A stretch of 64,000 nucleotides of DNA from NCBI RefSeq assembly GCF_048820915.1, contig NZ_JBMERR010000012.1, positions 1 through 64,000 on the forward strand, read 5' to 3'. The notes beneath the pieces are model-generated. The model was given only the letters and a program-made list of their open reading frames with translations. It ran no database searches and had not been told where the DNA came from. This document shows, one piece after another, positions 7,273-16,261 of this stretch. Position 1 is the first letter of the stretch. Each line of letters opens with the position of its first letter. Both the position numbers and the translations under genes were made by a program. The stretch is from Cribrihabitans_A pelagius. GTDB taxonomy: Bacteria; Pseudomonadota; Alphaproteobacteria; Rhodobacterales; Rhodobacteraceae.

Positions 7273-7872
7273 ATGAAGATCCTTGCCTTTTCCGACCTGC
7301 ATCTTTCCGCCCCGCATGCGGCGGCGATCGTGGCCGCCAGCGCGGGCGCCGACCTGGTGATCGGTGCGGGGGATTTCTGCAACATGCGGCAGGGGCTGGA
7401 CCGGGCGGTGGCGATGCTGGCCGGGCTCAAGGCGCCCATGGTGGCTGTGCCCGGCAATGGCGAAAGCGCGGAGGAGCTGCGTGCTGCCGGGTTTCCGGAC
7501 ACCACGGTGCTGCACGGTGAAGGAACGGATTTCGAAGGGGTGCGCCTGTTCGGCCTTGGCTACGGGGTGCCGGAGACGCCGTTTGGCGGCTGGTCTTGCG
7601 ATCTGGGCGAGGTGGAGGCAGCGGCGATGCTGGCGGCCTGCGATCATGCGGATATCCTGATCTCCCATTCGCCGCCCAAGGGTGTTGCCGATATGACCTC
7701 GGGCGGGGTCTCGGTCGGTTCCAAGGCGGTGCGGGCGGCGGCGGAGCGGGTGCAGCCGCAGCTTCTGCTCTGCGGCCATGTGCATGACTGCTGGGGCAGG
7801 CGCGGGCGTATCGGCGGCACCGAGGTGGTGAACCTCGGCCCCGGCATCACCTGGTTCGAGGTGGCGCCATGA
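7273..7872 (+). CDS. Calcineurin-like metallophosphoesterase
   Basis: A 199-residue cytosolic phosphoesterase. The metal-binding signature is in order: FSDLHL (DxH) at residues 6-11, GAGDF near 33, GNGESAEE in place of the usual GNHE, SHSPPKG, and GHVHDCWG near the C-terminus. The His-to-Gly change in the GNH[DE] motif removes the residue thought to protonate the leaving group, so activity may be reduced or altered. The substrate is unknown. A strong ribosome binding site (GAGGAGG) precedes the ATG. The stop overlaps the start of the next gene (ATGA), so the two are coupled. Confidence 0.9.
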   Translation: MKILAFSDLHLSAPHAAAIVAASAGADLVIGAGDFCNMRQGLDRAVAMLAGLKAPMVAVPGNGESAEELRAAGFPDTTVLHGEGTDFEGVRLFGLGYGVPETPFGGWSCDLGEVEAAAMLAACDHADILISHSPPKGVADMTSGGVSVGSKAVRAAAERVQPQLLLCGHVHDCWGRRGRIGGTEVVNLGPGITWFEVAP

Positions 7873-8489
7873 TCGATCCGGTCACGCTTCTGGCCTTCAT
7901 CCCGGCGGCGCTGGCGCTCAACCTGACGCCGGGGGCGGACATGATGTTCTGCCTGGGCCAGGGGCTGCGCTCGGGGCGGCTGCCGGCGGTGGCGGCGAGC
8001 GCCGGGGTGGCGGCGGGCGGCATGGTGCATGTGACGCTGGCGGGGCTGGGGCTCGGCGCGGCAGTGGCCGCGATGCCGGGGCTGTTCGATGTGATCCGCT
8101 GGGCCGGCGTTGCTTACCTGCTCTACCTTGCCTGGGGGGCGCTGCGGCATGGGCCCGCCAAGGGAAAGGCGCTGGCGGTGCCTGCGCGGCGCGCCTTCCG
8201 GGCCGGGTTCTTCGTGAACCTCACCAACCCCAAGGTGATCCTGTTTGTGCTGGCCTTCGTGCCGCAGTTCGTGCGCCCCGAAGCGGGGCCGGTGCTGGCG
8301 CAGTTCCTTGTCTTTGGCGCGGTGCTGGCGCTGGGCGGTTTTGCGGTGAACGGGCTGGTCGGCGTCTTTGCGGGCCACGCCGGGCAGCGGCTCACCGGGT
8401 CGCCTGTCTTTGCGCGCTGGCTGGGCCGCGTTTCGGCCGGAATTTTTGCAGGGCTGGCGCTGCGGCTGGCCATCATGGAAAGGGCGTGA
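7869..8489 (+). CDS. LysE/RhtB family amino-acid exporter
   Basis: A 206-residue membrane protein with about six hydrophobic segments, the usual size for LysE/RhtB exporters. The family signature NLTPGADMMFCLGQGLRSG occurs near residue 18, and FVNLTNPKVILFVLAFVPQF in the middle matches the conserved second half. It probably exports an amino acid or related metabolite across the inner membrane; the substrate is not predictable. It overlaps the metallophosphoesterase stop by four bases. Confidence 0.9.
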   Translation: MIDPVTLLAFIPAALALNLTPGADMMFCLGQGLRSGRLPAVAASAGVAAGGMVHVTLAGLGLGAAVAAMPGLFDVIRWAGVAYLLYLAWGALRHGPAKGKALAVPARRAFRAGFFVNLTNPKVILFVLAFVPQFVRPEAGPVLAQFLVFGAVLALGGFAVNGLVGVFAGHAGQRLTGSPVFARWLGRVSAGIFAGLALRLAIMERA

Positions 8490-8495
8490 CAGGAA

Positions 8496-9038
8496 ATGTC
8501 CCGGATTGACGAGAGCCTGGAATTCATCCCGGTGCGCATCGCGGTGCTGACCGTATCCGACAGCCGCACGCTGGAGGACGACCGCTCGGGCCAGGTGCTG
8601 GCGGAGCGGATCGAAGGCGCGGGCCATGTGCTCGCCGACCGCCGCATCATCGCCGACGAGCGCGCGGAAATCGCGGCGCAGCTGCGCGCCTGGGTGGCGG
8701 ATCCGGAAGTGGATGCGGTGATCTCCACCGGCGGCACCGGGCTTACCGGGCGCGACGTGACGGTGGAGGCGCACCGCGACGTCTATGAAAAGGAGATCGA
8801 CGCCTTCGGGACTGTCTTCACCATCGTGTCGATGCAGAAGATCGGCACCTCGGCGGTGCAGTCGCGCGCCACTGCCGGTGTGGCGGGCGGCACCTATCTG
8901 TTTGCGCTGCCCGGCAGCCCCGGCGCCTGCAAGGATGGCTGGAATGAAATCCTGTCAAAACAGCTCGATTACCGGCACCGCCCCTGCAATTTCGTGGAAA
9001 TCATGCCAAGATTGCAGGAACATTTGCGGCGGAAGTGA
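8496..9038 (+). CDS. moaB: Molybdenum cofactor biosynthesis protein MoaB
   Basis: A 180-residue MogA/MoaB-family protein involved in adenylation of molybdopterin before Mo insertion. The signatures IAVLTVSDSRTLEDDRSG, STGGTGLTGRDVTVEA and ALPGSPGACKDGW are clear. AGGAA lies just before the ATG, six bases after the LysE stop. Some bacteria carry MoaB paralogues without cofactor activity, so the exact role is inferred from the family. The other Mo-cofactor genes in this window (fdhD-mobA-mobB-moeA) are 15 kb away. Confidence 0.93.
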   Translation: MSRIDESLEFIPVRIAVLTVSDSRTLEDDRSGQVLAERIEGAGHVLADRRIIADERAEIAAQLRAWVADPEVDAVISTGGTGLTGRDVTVEAHRDVYEKEIDAFGTVFTIVSMQKIGTSAVQSRATAGVAGGTYLFALPGSPGACKDGWNEILSKQLDYRHRPCNFVEIMPRLQEHLRRK

Positions 9039-9167
9039 TCCGCGCGTGCGTGTAAGCCCGTACATTCGCAGGGGCCCCGGCGGATCGCATCGCGGGCGCT
9101 GCCGCTTGCCGCAGGGCCGGGTGCCGGGAAACCGGCCCCGGGAGGGGCGCCACCGGAAGGGAGCCAG

Positions 9168-10622
9168 ATGCGCTTTTTGCGACGCAGTGTGACAGGAGTA
9201 TTCCTCGCCGCGGTGGCGGTGGGGCTGATGCTGTTTGCGGCCCGGCTGGTGTTTGACGCGATCGAGGCGCAGCTCGGCGCCGAAGACCGGGTGCCTCCCG
9301 CGCGCGAGCGGGTGTTTGCGGTCAACGTGGTGACCGCGGAGCTGGGCACGGTGGCGCCCGAGCTCACCGCCTTTGGCCGGATCGAGAGCCGCCGGACGCT
9401 GGAGCTGCGCGCGGCGGTTTCGGGCCGCATCGTCAAGCTGGCGAAGAGTTTCGAGGAAGGCGGCCGCGTCGAGGCGGGCGAGGTGCTGGTGCAGATCGAC
9501 CCGGCGGATGCGCAGGCGGCGCTGGACCGGGCCGAGGCGGACATGATGGACGCCCGCGCCGAGGCGCGCGATGCGGAGCGGGCGCTGGCGCTGTTGCAGG
9601 ATGAACTGCGCGCGGCAGAGGATCAGGCCGCCCTGCGCGAGCGCGCCTTTGCCCGGCAGGAGGATCTGCAGGGGCGCGGCGTCGGCACCGCCGCGGCGGT
9701 GGAAACCGCCGAACTGGCTGCCGTGCAGGCGCGTCAGGCGGTGATCTCGCGCCGGCAGGCGGTGAGCCAGGCCGAGGCGCGCGTGGATCAGGCGGCCACC
9801 CGGGTGGCGCGGGCGCGGATCGCTCTCGGCGAGGCAAAGCGCGAGCTGAAGGACACCACCCTCACCGCCGCCTTCAGCGGCACGCTGCAAGCGGTCAGCC
9901 TGGTCGAGGGGCGGCTGGTCTCGGAGAACGAGAAGCTGGCGGAGCTGGTCGATCCGGGCCTGCTGGAGGCCGCGTTCCGGGTCTCCACACTGCAATATGC
10001 GCGGCTGCTGGACGAGGACGGCCGGCTGATTCCCGCCCCGGTGCGGGTGACGCTGGATGCGGCCGGCGCGGGGCTCACCGCCACCGGGCAGCTGTTGCGG
10101 GTGAGCGGTTCAGCCGGGGACCGGCAGACCGGCCGCATGGTCTATGCCGCTCTGGACGCGGCGCCGGGGTTCAAGCCCGGGGATTTCGTCACCGTCGCGG
10201 TGACCGAGCCGGAGGTCACCGCGGTTGCGCGTCTGCCGGCTTCGGCGCTGGGCTCGGACAGCACCGTCCTGGTGGTTGATGGCGAGGGCCGGCTGGAGGC
10301 GCTGCCGGTGGAGCTGCTGCGCCGCCAGGGCGATGACGTGCTGGTGCGCGGCACCGGGCTGGCCGGGCGCGAGGTGGTGACCGGGCGCACGCCGCTTCTG
10401 GGCGCTGGCATCCGGGTGCGGGTGCTGCGCCAGGGCGCCGAGGTTCAGCTGCGCCCCGGCATGATCGAGCTCGACACTGCGCGAAGGGCGCGGCTGGTGG
10501 CGCTGGTTGAAAACACGGGCGGGCTGGAGCCTGCTGAAAAGGCGCGGATGCTGCGCCAGCTGGACGCGGCTCAGGTGCCCGCCAAGCTGGTGGCGCAGCT
10601 CGAAGCGCGGGCGGGGGGCTAG
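9168..10622 (+). CDS. RND efflux periplasmic adaptor (HlyD/AcrA family)
   Basis: A 484-residue membrane fusion protein. An N-terminal membrane segment (about 8-27) anchors it in the inner membrane. A biotinyl-lipoyl-like half motif (ELRAAVSGRIVKLAKSFEEG) follows, then a long alpha-helical hairpin rich in Ala/Glu/Arg/Gln (about 120-225), then beta-barrel segments. It should link the pump encoded three bases downstream to an outer membrane channel, though no TolC-like gene is adjacent. The ATG has GGGAG upstream. No regulator gene is nearby. Confidence 0.92.
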   Translation: MRFLRRSVTGVFLAAVAVGLMLFAARLVFDAIEAQLGAEDRVPPARERVFAVNVVTAELGTVAPELTAFGRIESRRTLELRAAVSGRIVKLAKSFEEGGRVEAGEVLVQIDPADAQAALDRAEADMMDARAEARDAERALALLQDELRAAEDQAALRERAFARQEDLQGRGVGTAAAVETAELAAVQARQAVISRRQAVSQAEARVDQAATRVARARIALGEAKRELKDTTLTAAFSGTLQAVSLVEGRLVSENEKLAELVDPGLLEAAFRVSTLQYARLLDEDGRLIPAPVRVTLDAAGAGLTATGQLLRVSGSAGDRQTGRMVYAALDAAPGFKPGDFVTVAVTEPEVTAVARLPASALGSDSTVLVVDGEGRLEALPVELLRRQGDDVLVRGTGLAGREVVTGRTPLLGAGIRVRVLRQGAEVQLRPGMIELDTARRARLVALVENTGGLEPAEKARMLRQLDAAQVPAKLVAQLEARAGG

Positions 10623-10625
10623 GCG

Positions 10626-13600
10626 ATGGCGCGCGCGCTGCCGCCCCGGGCTGGCGGGCTGTTCAGCTATTTCACCCGCCACCGCACCGCGGCCAACCTG
10701 CTGCTGGTGCTGCTCCTGGTGTTGGGTGCCGCCGCGATGCCCAACATGCGGGCGCAGTTCTTTCCCGATGTGATCGTCGAAAATGTCAGCGTCAACGTCG
10801 AGTGGGAGGGTGCGGGCCCCGGGGATGTGGACAGCGGCATCGTGCAGGTGCTGGAGCCGGTGCTGCTGGCGGTCGACGGCGTGTCGGAGACTTCGGCGGT
10901 TTCGCGCGAGGGCGGGGGCTCGCTCACCCTGGAATTCGAGCCGGGCTGGGACATGTCGCGCGCCGCCGCTGACGTGCAGAGCGCGGTGGACAGTATCACG
11001 ACTTTGCCCGAGGAGGCCGAGGAGCCCAAGGTGCGCCGCGGCGGCTGGCGCGACCGGGTGACCGATGTGGTGATCACAGGCCCGGTGGCGCCGCGGCAGC
11101 TGGCGCTGTTTGCCGACGAGCTGGTGGTGCGGCTATTCGAGGCGGGCGTCACCCGCACCTCTATCCGCGGCGTGGCGGCGCCGCAGACGGTGGTAGAGGT
11201 GCCCTCGGCCAGCCTAATCACCCATGACATCACGATGCGCGAGATCGCCGCCGCCATCGCCGCCGAGGCCGATGCCGACCCGGCAGGCGACATCGACAGC
11301 GCCAATGCCCGGGTGCGCACCGGCAGCGAGAAACGCGCGCCCGACGCGCTGGAACGCATCGTGCTGCGCACCGACCCCGATGGCTCGGTGCTGACGGTGG
11401 GCGATCTGGCGCAGGTGCGCGTCGAAGGCCCGGATCGCAACCGTGCCTATTTCGCGGGCGGCAACCCGGCCGTTTCCATCCGCGTGGACCGCGCAGGCCA
11501 GGGCAACGCCATCCGCCTCCAGGCCCAGGTCGAGGACGTGGTGGAGGCGCTGCAGGCGAGCCTGCCCGAAGGCGTGAGCGCCAGCCTGATCCGCACCCGG
11601 GCAGAAAGCATCACCGACCGGCTCGACCTCCTGGTCGACAATGGCCTGATGGGGCTGGGGCTGGTGCTGGCGCTGCTGTTCCTGTTTCTCAACAGCCGCA
11701 TCGCCTTCTGGGTGGCGGCGGGCATCCCGGCAGCGATGTTTGCCGCGGTGGCGCTGATGTATGCGGCGGGGATCACCATCAACATGGTGAGCCTGTTCGG
11801 GCTGATCCTGACGCTTGGCATTGTGGTGGATGACGCCATCGTGGTGGGCGAGCACGCGGATTTCCGGGTCCGCCGCCTCGGCGAAAGCCCGGTGGAGGCG
11901 GCCGAGAACGCCGCCCGGCGGATGGCGATGCCGGTGTTTGCCGCCTCGCTCACCACCATTATCGCTTTTTTCGCGCTGACCCTGGTGGGCGGGCGCTTCG
12001 GGGAGCTGATCCGCGACATTCCCTTCACCGTGATTGCGGTGATGGCGGCCTCGCTGGTGGAATGCTTCCTGATCCTGCCCAACCACCTGGCCCACGCGCT
12101 GGCCCACGCCCAGGCCCGGCACTGGTACGACGTGCCCAACCGGGTGGTGAACCGCGGCTTCCGCTGGCTGCGTGATCATGCCTTCAGGCCGCTTATGGCA
12201 GGCGTGGTGCAGGCGCGCTACGCGGTGCTGGCGGGGATGCTGGTGATCCTGGCCAGCCAGCTGGCGCTGTTCATCGGCGGCGATGTCAAATGGCGCTTCT
12301 TCAACGCGCCCGAGCGCGGGTCCGTGACCGGCAATTTCGCCATGGCCGAAGGCGCCAGCCGGGCCGACACGATGGCGATGATGCGCGAGATGCAGCGCGC
12401 GGCCGAGGAGCTGGGCGCCGAATACGAGGCCCGCTTTGGCCGCAATCCCTTGAGCTTCGTGATGGCGGAAACCGGCGGCAACGCAGGCTGGGGGCTGGCG
12501 GGGGCCGAGACCAAGGATGCGGACCTTCTGGGCGGTATCTCGATCGAGCTGATCGACGCCGACCTGCGCCCCTATTCCAGTTTTGCCTTCGTGGCCGAGC
12601 TGCAGGAGCGGGTGGTGCAGCATCCGCTCGCCGAGACGGTCTCGTTCCGCGGCTGGCGCTCGGGGCCGGGGGGCGACACGCTCGACGTGCAGTTCTACGG
12701 CGCTCAGGCCGCGGTGCTGAAGGGCGCGGCGGAGGATCTGAAGTCGGCGCTGCTGCGCTTCCCCGAGGTTTCCGCGGTGCAGGACAGCCTGGCCTACGAC
12801 AAGGAGGAGGTGCTGCTGGACCTCACGCCGCAGGGGCAGGCGCTGGATTTCACCATCGCCGAGCTCGGCCAGGCGCTGCGGGCGCGGCTCAACGGGATCG
12901 AGGCCGCGACCTACCCGGACGGGCCGCGCAGCGCGGCGATCCGGGTGGAGCTGCCAAAGGGCGAGCTGACCGCCGATTTCCTCGAACGGATGCTGATGCG
13001 CGCGCCGGGCGGCATCTACGTGCCGCTGGCCGATATCGTCTCGGTCAGCCAGCGCACCGGCTTTTCCACCGTGCGGCGCGAGAACGGGCTGCGGGTGATC
13101 AGCGTGACCGGCGACGTCTCCGAGGACGATCCGGCCCGCGCCGAGGCGGTGATGGAGGCGCTGAAGGCGGAGATCCTGCCGGAGATCGCCAGCAGGCGGC
13201 AGGTGGAGTGGCGGCTGGGCGGCCTTGCCGAGCAGGAGCAGACGTTCCTGCAGGAGGCGGGCACCGGGCTGATCCTCTGCCTTACCGGCATCTACCTGGT
13301 GCTGGCCTGGATCTTTGCCAGCTGGGTGCGGCCCCTGGTGGTGATGTCGGTGATTCCCTTTGGCCTCGTCGGCACCATCTGGGGGCATTACATGTGGGAG
13401 GTGCCGCTTTCCATGTTCACGGTGGTGGGGCTCTTGGGGATGACCGGCATCATCATCAACGATTCCATCGTGCTGGTCACCACCATCGATCAATATGCCG
13501 AGGACCGCGGGCTGATCCCCTCCATCATTGACGGGGCGGCGGACCGGCTGCGGCCGGTGATGCTGACCACGATGACCACGGTGCTGGGGCTGGCGCCTTT

Positions 13601-14048
13601 GCTGTTCGAACGCTCGCAGCAGGCGCAGTTTTTGAAGCCGACGGTGATCACACTGGTCTACGGGCTGGGCTTCGGGATGCTGCTGGTCTTGCTGCTGGTG
13701 CCCGCGCTGATGGCGATGAGCCAGGACGTGCTGCGCCCGGCGGCGGCGCTGCGGCGGGCGCTGCGCGGCGGCGGGTCAAAGGGGAGCGCGCGCACCGCAG
13801 GGGGGCTGCGCTGGCTGGTGCTGGGCACCGCGCTGGCCGAACTGGCCTGGCTCACGCTGACTCTGGGCTGGGCGATGGCCACCGGCGCGCTGAACCCGGC
13901 CCTGCGCGGGCTGGCGCCGGTAATGGCGCGGGCCGAACCGGTGACGGCGGGCTTGCTGCTGTTCCTCGCGGGCGCGCTGGTGATCGCGCTGCTGGCCTAT
14001 CTGGGCGGCGGCCTCGCCTACCGCATGAGCGCGCGCCAGCGGGCCTGA
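10626..14048 (+). CDS. RND family efflux permease, with extra C-terminal membrane segments
   Basis: A 1140-residue inner-membrane proton-driven pump. The N-terminal helix, two periplasmic porter regions and two sets of membrane helices are recognisable, including TLGIVVDDAIVVGEHADFR in the first half and GMTGIIINDSIVLVTTIDQY in the second. Members are typically 1020-1050 residues. This one has about 90 extra C-terminal residues with two further hydrophobic segments (ALAELAWLTLTLGWAMATGA and LLLFLAGALVIALLAYLGGG). Substrate unknown. Its last 31 bases overlap the convergent NUDIX gene. Confidence 0.93.
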   Translation: MARALPPRAGGLFSYFTRHRTAANLLLVLLLVLGAAAMPNMRAQFFPDVIVENVSVNVEWEGAGPGDVDSGIVQVLEPVLLAVDGVSETSAVSREGGGSLTLEFEPGWDMSRAAADVQSAVDSITTLPEEAEEPKVRRGGWRDRVTDVVITGPVAPRQLALFADELVVRLFEAGVTRTSIRGVAAPQTVVEVPSASLITHDITMREIAAAIAAEADADPAGDIDSANARVRTGSEKRAPDALERIVLRTDPDGSVLTVGDLAQVRVEGPDRNRAYFAGGNPAVSIRVDRAGQGNAIRLQAQVEDVVEALQASLPEGVSASLIRTRAESITDRLDLLVDNGLMGLGLVLALLFLFLNSRIAFWVAAGIPAAMFAAVALMYAAGITINMVSLFGLILTLGIVVDDAIVVGEHADFRVRRLGESPVEAAENAARRMAMPVFAASLTTIIAFFALTLVGGRFGELIRDIPFTVIAVMAASLVECFLILPNHLAHALAHAQARHWYDVPNRVVNRGFRWLRDHAFRPLMAGVVQARYAVLAGMLVILASQLALFIGGDVKWRFFNAPERGSVTGNFAMAEGASRADTMAMMREMQRAAEELGAEYEARFGRNPLSFVMAETGGNAGWGLAGAETKDADLLGGISIELIDADLRPYSSFAFVAELQERVVQHPLAETVSFRGWRSGPGGDTLDVQFYGAQAAVLKGAAEDLKSALLRFPEVSAVQDSLAYDKEEVLLDLTPQGQALDFTIAELGQALRARLNGIEAATYPDGPRSAAIRVELPKGELTADFLERMLMRAPGGIYVPLADIVSVSQRTGFSTVRRENGLRVISVTGDVSEDDPARAEAVMEALKAEILPEIASRRQVEWRLGGLAEQEQTFLQEAGTGLILCLTGIYLVLAWIFASWVRPLVVMSVIPFGLVGTIWGHYMWEVPLSMFTVVGLLGMTGIIINDSIVLVTTIDQYAEDRGLIPSIIDGAADRLRPVMLTTMTTVLGLAPLLFERSQQAQFLKPTVITLVYGLGFGMLLVLLLVPALMAMSQDVLRPAAALRRALRGGGSKGSARTAGGLRWLVLGTALAELAWLTLTLGWAMATGALNPALRGLAPVMARAEPVTAGLLLFLAGALVIALLAYLGGGLAYRMSARQRA

Positions 14049-14518
14049 GCCAGCCGCGCCACCGCCGCCACCTGGTCGAGCAGGTCGAAACCCGGTGCCT
14101 CCAGCGTGGCGACGGGCACCCAGGCAGCCTGAACCGCATCATCCTGCGGCCGCGGTGTGCCGGAGGCGTAATCGCACAGCACCGCGGCCAGCAGGTAATG
14201 GCTCTGCACCGCGCCCGCCGCGTCGCGGGTGATCACGTCGATATTGGTGAGGTACTCCAGCGGGCGGGCGGTAACCCCGGTCTCCTCATGGAGTTCGCGC
14301 GCGGCGGCCTGCATCGCGGTCTCGCCTGCCTCCACGTGACCGCCGGGAAAGCCCCACCAGCCCGCCATCGGCGCCTTGCCGCGCTGCACGAGAATCACCT
14401 CGCCGTCCTCCGGGCCGCCATCGCCGGAAGGCCGGCGGCAGACCACCGCTATGGCGCCCAGCACCGGTCGTTGTGCGGCTGCCGGGACGGCGGCGGGGGC
14501 GTTGCCTTGCGCGCTCAT
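14018..14518 (-). CDS. NUDIX hydrolase
   Basis: A 166-residue enzyme with a perfect Nudix box, GGHVEAGETAMQAAARELHE continuing to ETGV (GX5EX7REUXEEXGU), at about residues 58-81, preceded by GWWGFPGG. The family cleaves nucleoside diphosphates linked to another moiety; the substrate is not evident, though the WGFPGGHVE arrangement is common in ADP-ribose and sugar-nucleotide hydrolases. Its ATG overlaps the stop of the DsbD-N-like gene by four bases, and its 3' end overlaps the RND pump gene on the other strand. Confidence 0.92.
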   Translation of the reverse strand: MSAQGNAPAAVPAAAQRPVLGAIAVVCRRPSGDGGPEDGEVILVQRGKAPMAGWWGFPGGHVEAGETAMQAAARELHEETGVTARPLEYLTNIDVITRDAAGAVQSHYLLAAVLCDYASGTPRPQDDAVQAAWVPVATLEAPGFDLLDQVAAVARLAQARWRALMR

Positions 14519-15357
14519 CCGGCGCTGCAGCCGCGGATATCCACGGAGCGGTCGCGGCCCAGCACGGTGATGCGCAGGCGGGAGCGGTCGAGTGCGGCTG
14601 CAGCGGCGCCGTCCGCAGGCAGGAACTCGGTCTCGGCCACCAGGGTGCCGCCCTCACGGCGGGAGCTGGTGCTGCCTGCGTGGAAATGCGGCGTGCCGGG
14701 CTCGATCACCGCGACCTCCTCGCCTCCGGCCGGGGGCATGGCAATGCGGGCGGTGACGCTGAGCCCATAGCGCGAGGGGCGCACCGCGCAGGCGGCATCG
14801 CGCACCCCGGCCTCGCGCGCCGAGAAGGGCCGGCTGGCAAGCGCCGCCGCGATCGCAGGGTTGCGCCCCGCGCCCGGGTCGAGCGTATGGTCGAAGGCGA
14901 GCTCGGCCGGGACGCAGACATCCTTGCACACCCCCAGCTCCATCCGCCCCCTGAGCCGCACCGGCGCGCCGGGGTGGGCGGGCGTGATCTCCACCGGCAG
15001 CACCAGCGCATCGTGATAGCCTAGTGTGCGCACGCCCGCGGTCAGGAACACTTCGGGCGCGGGCCAGGTGAAGGCGGCAGCGGCGACGTTCTGCGAGCCT
15101 TTCCAGCTGAAGGAAGGCGGGATGCCGGCCTCGCCCGGTGCGCGCCAATAGGTCTTCCAGCCCTCGGCCAGGGTGATTTTCAACGCGCTCTGATAGGTGC
15201 CGCGGGCGGTCATGCCGCCGTCCAGCACCTCGATTCGCACCAGGTCCCCCCCGGGCAGGCCTGCGGCGCGGGCGCCCGAGGCGGGCAGCAGGGAAAGGCA
15301 GACGGCCGCGACTGCGGCGGCGGCCCGGGTCAGCGCAAGGGTCAGCTTCTGTCTCAT
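14515..15357 (-). CDS. Exported DsbD N-terminal-domain-like protein
   Basis: A 280-residue protein with a signal peptide (MRQKLTLALTRAAAAVAAVC, cleavage near GARA). The mature part resembles the periplasmic N-terminal domain of thiol:disulfide reductase DsbD, including WRAPGEAGIPPSFSW and the paired cysteines of MELGVCKDVCVPAEL. The membrane and C-terminal thioredoxin domains of DsbD are absent, so this is a stand-alone domain. A role in periplasmic electron transfer, for instance to cytochrome maturation or copper handling, is inferred. The start ATG at 15357 was preferred over an upstream in-frame codon because it gives a proper signal peptide. Confidence 0.85.
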   Translation of the reverse strand: MRQKLTLALTRAAAAVAAVCLSLLPASGARAAGLPGGDLVRIEVLDGGMTARGTYQSALKITLAEGWKTYWRAPGEAGIPPSFSWKGSQNVAAAAFTWPAPEVFLTAGVRTLGYHDALVLPVEITPAHPGAPVRLRGRMELGVCKDVCVPAELAFDHTLDPGAGRNPAIAAALASRPFSAREAGVRDAACAVRPSRYGLSVTARIAMPPAGGEEVAVIEPGTPHFHAGSTSSRREGGTLVAETEFLPADGAAAAALDRSRLRITVLGRDRSVDIRGCSAG

Positions 15358-15382
15358 GTGTGCATTGATGCGCCGGACGGGC

Positions 15383-15480
15383 GGATTTGCCAAGCCGCGC
15401 CGCGGTCATCTTTCCGTGTGCGCGGGGAGGATTTGCCGGGCGGGATTTGCAGGGCCGGGCGGGGCTTCGCGGAAGATTTG
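15383..15480. promoter_or_regulatory. Cluster of GGATTTGC direct repeats
   Basis: GGATTTGC occurs exactly at 15383-15390, 15429-15436 and 15443-15450, with a variant AGATTTGA near 15474. All lie in the 209-bp divergent gap between the DsbD-N-like gene and yqgE. The cluster might be a binding site for a regulator of either gene; there is no further evidence. Confidence 0.3.
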
Positions 15481-15566
15481 ACGGGCGCGCCCGGGCGGAC
15501 CGCCGCCGCGGCCCTTGCGCGCGGGCCTGCCGGGCGGCATGGTGGGGGCAGGCAGCGGAGTAACGG

Positions 15567-16130
15567 ATGCGCATGGAACTGACTGGTAAGCTCTTGATTG
15601 CAATGCCCGGGATCGGCGATCCCCGCTTTGAGCACGCGGTGATTTTCCTGTGCTCGCAGGGCGAGGACGGCGCGATGGGGCTGATCGTCAACAAACCCGC
15701 GGCCGGTGTGGCGCTGGGCGAGCTGCTGGAGCAGCTGGATATCGGCGGAGAGGACAGCCCGGCGGCGGCGCTGCCGGTGCGTTTTGGCGGGCCGGTGGAG
15801 ACCCAGCGCGGGTTTGTGCTGCATTCGGATGACTATGTCTCCGACGTGAGCTCGCTGAAGGTGGCGCCGGGATTCTCGATGACCGCGACGCTGGACATTC
15901 TCGAAGACATTGCCCGCGGCGCCGGGCCGGAGCAGCTTCTGGTGCTGCTGGGGTATGCCGGCTGGGGGCCGGATCAGCTGGAGTCGGAGATCGCGATGAA
16001 CGGCTGGCTGACCACGGATGCGAGCCCTGAGCTGGTGTTCGGCACCGAAGATGACGCGAAATGGGGCGCTGCGCTGAAGACGCTGGGCGTCGATCCGCTC
16101 ACCCTTTCGGCCAGCGCCGGGCATGCCTGA
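15567..16130 (+). CDS. YqgE/AlgH family protein
   Basis: A 187-residue protein of the YqgE/AlgH (UPF0301) family, cytosolic and of unknown biochemical function. Signatures are MELTGKLLIAMPGIGDPRFE at the start, SQGEDGAMGLIVNKP near residue 30, RFGGPVETQRGFVLHS, and LLGYAGWGPDQLESEI. The ATG at 15567 has GCGGAG six bases upstream; a second ATG two codons later is too far from it. It is monocistronic and followed by a long gene-free convergent interval. Confidence 0.93.
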   Translation: MRMELTGKLLIAMPGIGDPRFEHAVIFLCSQGEDGAMGLIVNKPAAGVALGELLEQLDIGGEDSPAAALPVRFGGPVETQRGFVLHSDDYVSDVSSLKVAPGFSMTATLDILEDIARGAGPEQLLVLLGYAGWGPDQLESEIAMNGWLTTDASPELVFGTEDDAKWGAALKTLGVDPLTLSASAGHA

Positions 16131-16181
16131 GCCGCCGGGCCGGGAGCAGGACAGCAGCAACCATTGTGTGACACGGCAGCG

Positions 16182-16261
16182 GGGGAGCGCTCCCGCCAGG
16201 TGTGCGGCCATCAGAAATGGCCTGCACCTGTTGGGCCGGGCGCCGCGCTGACGCGCGGCGG
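16182..16261 (+). repeat. Family B REP-like repeat, copy B1
   Basis: Begins GGGAGCGCTCCCGCC, has a central imperfect hairpin (CAGGTG...CACCTG) and ends TTGGGCCGGGCGCCGCGCTG plus ACGCGCGGCG, a GC palindrome. The conserved flanks with a variable central hairpin define the family. Confidence 0.8.

Noticed and set aside
11214..13493. A 759-codon open frame on the minus strand opposite the RND pump gene
   Set aside because: It mirrors a clear RND permease; its translation is rich in His/Arg/Gln/Gly with no domain signature, as expected for antisense frames in GC-rich DNA.
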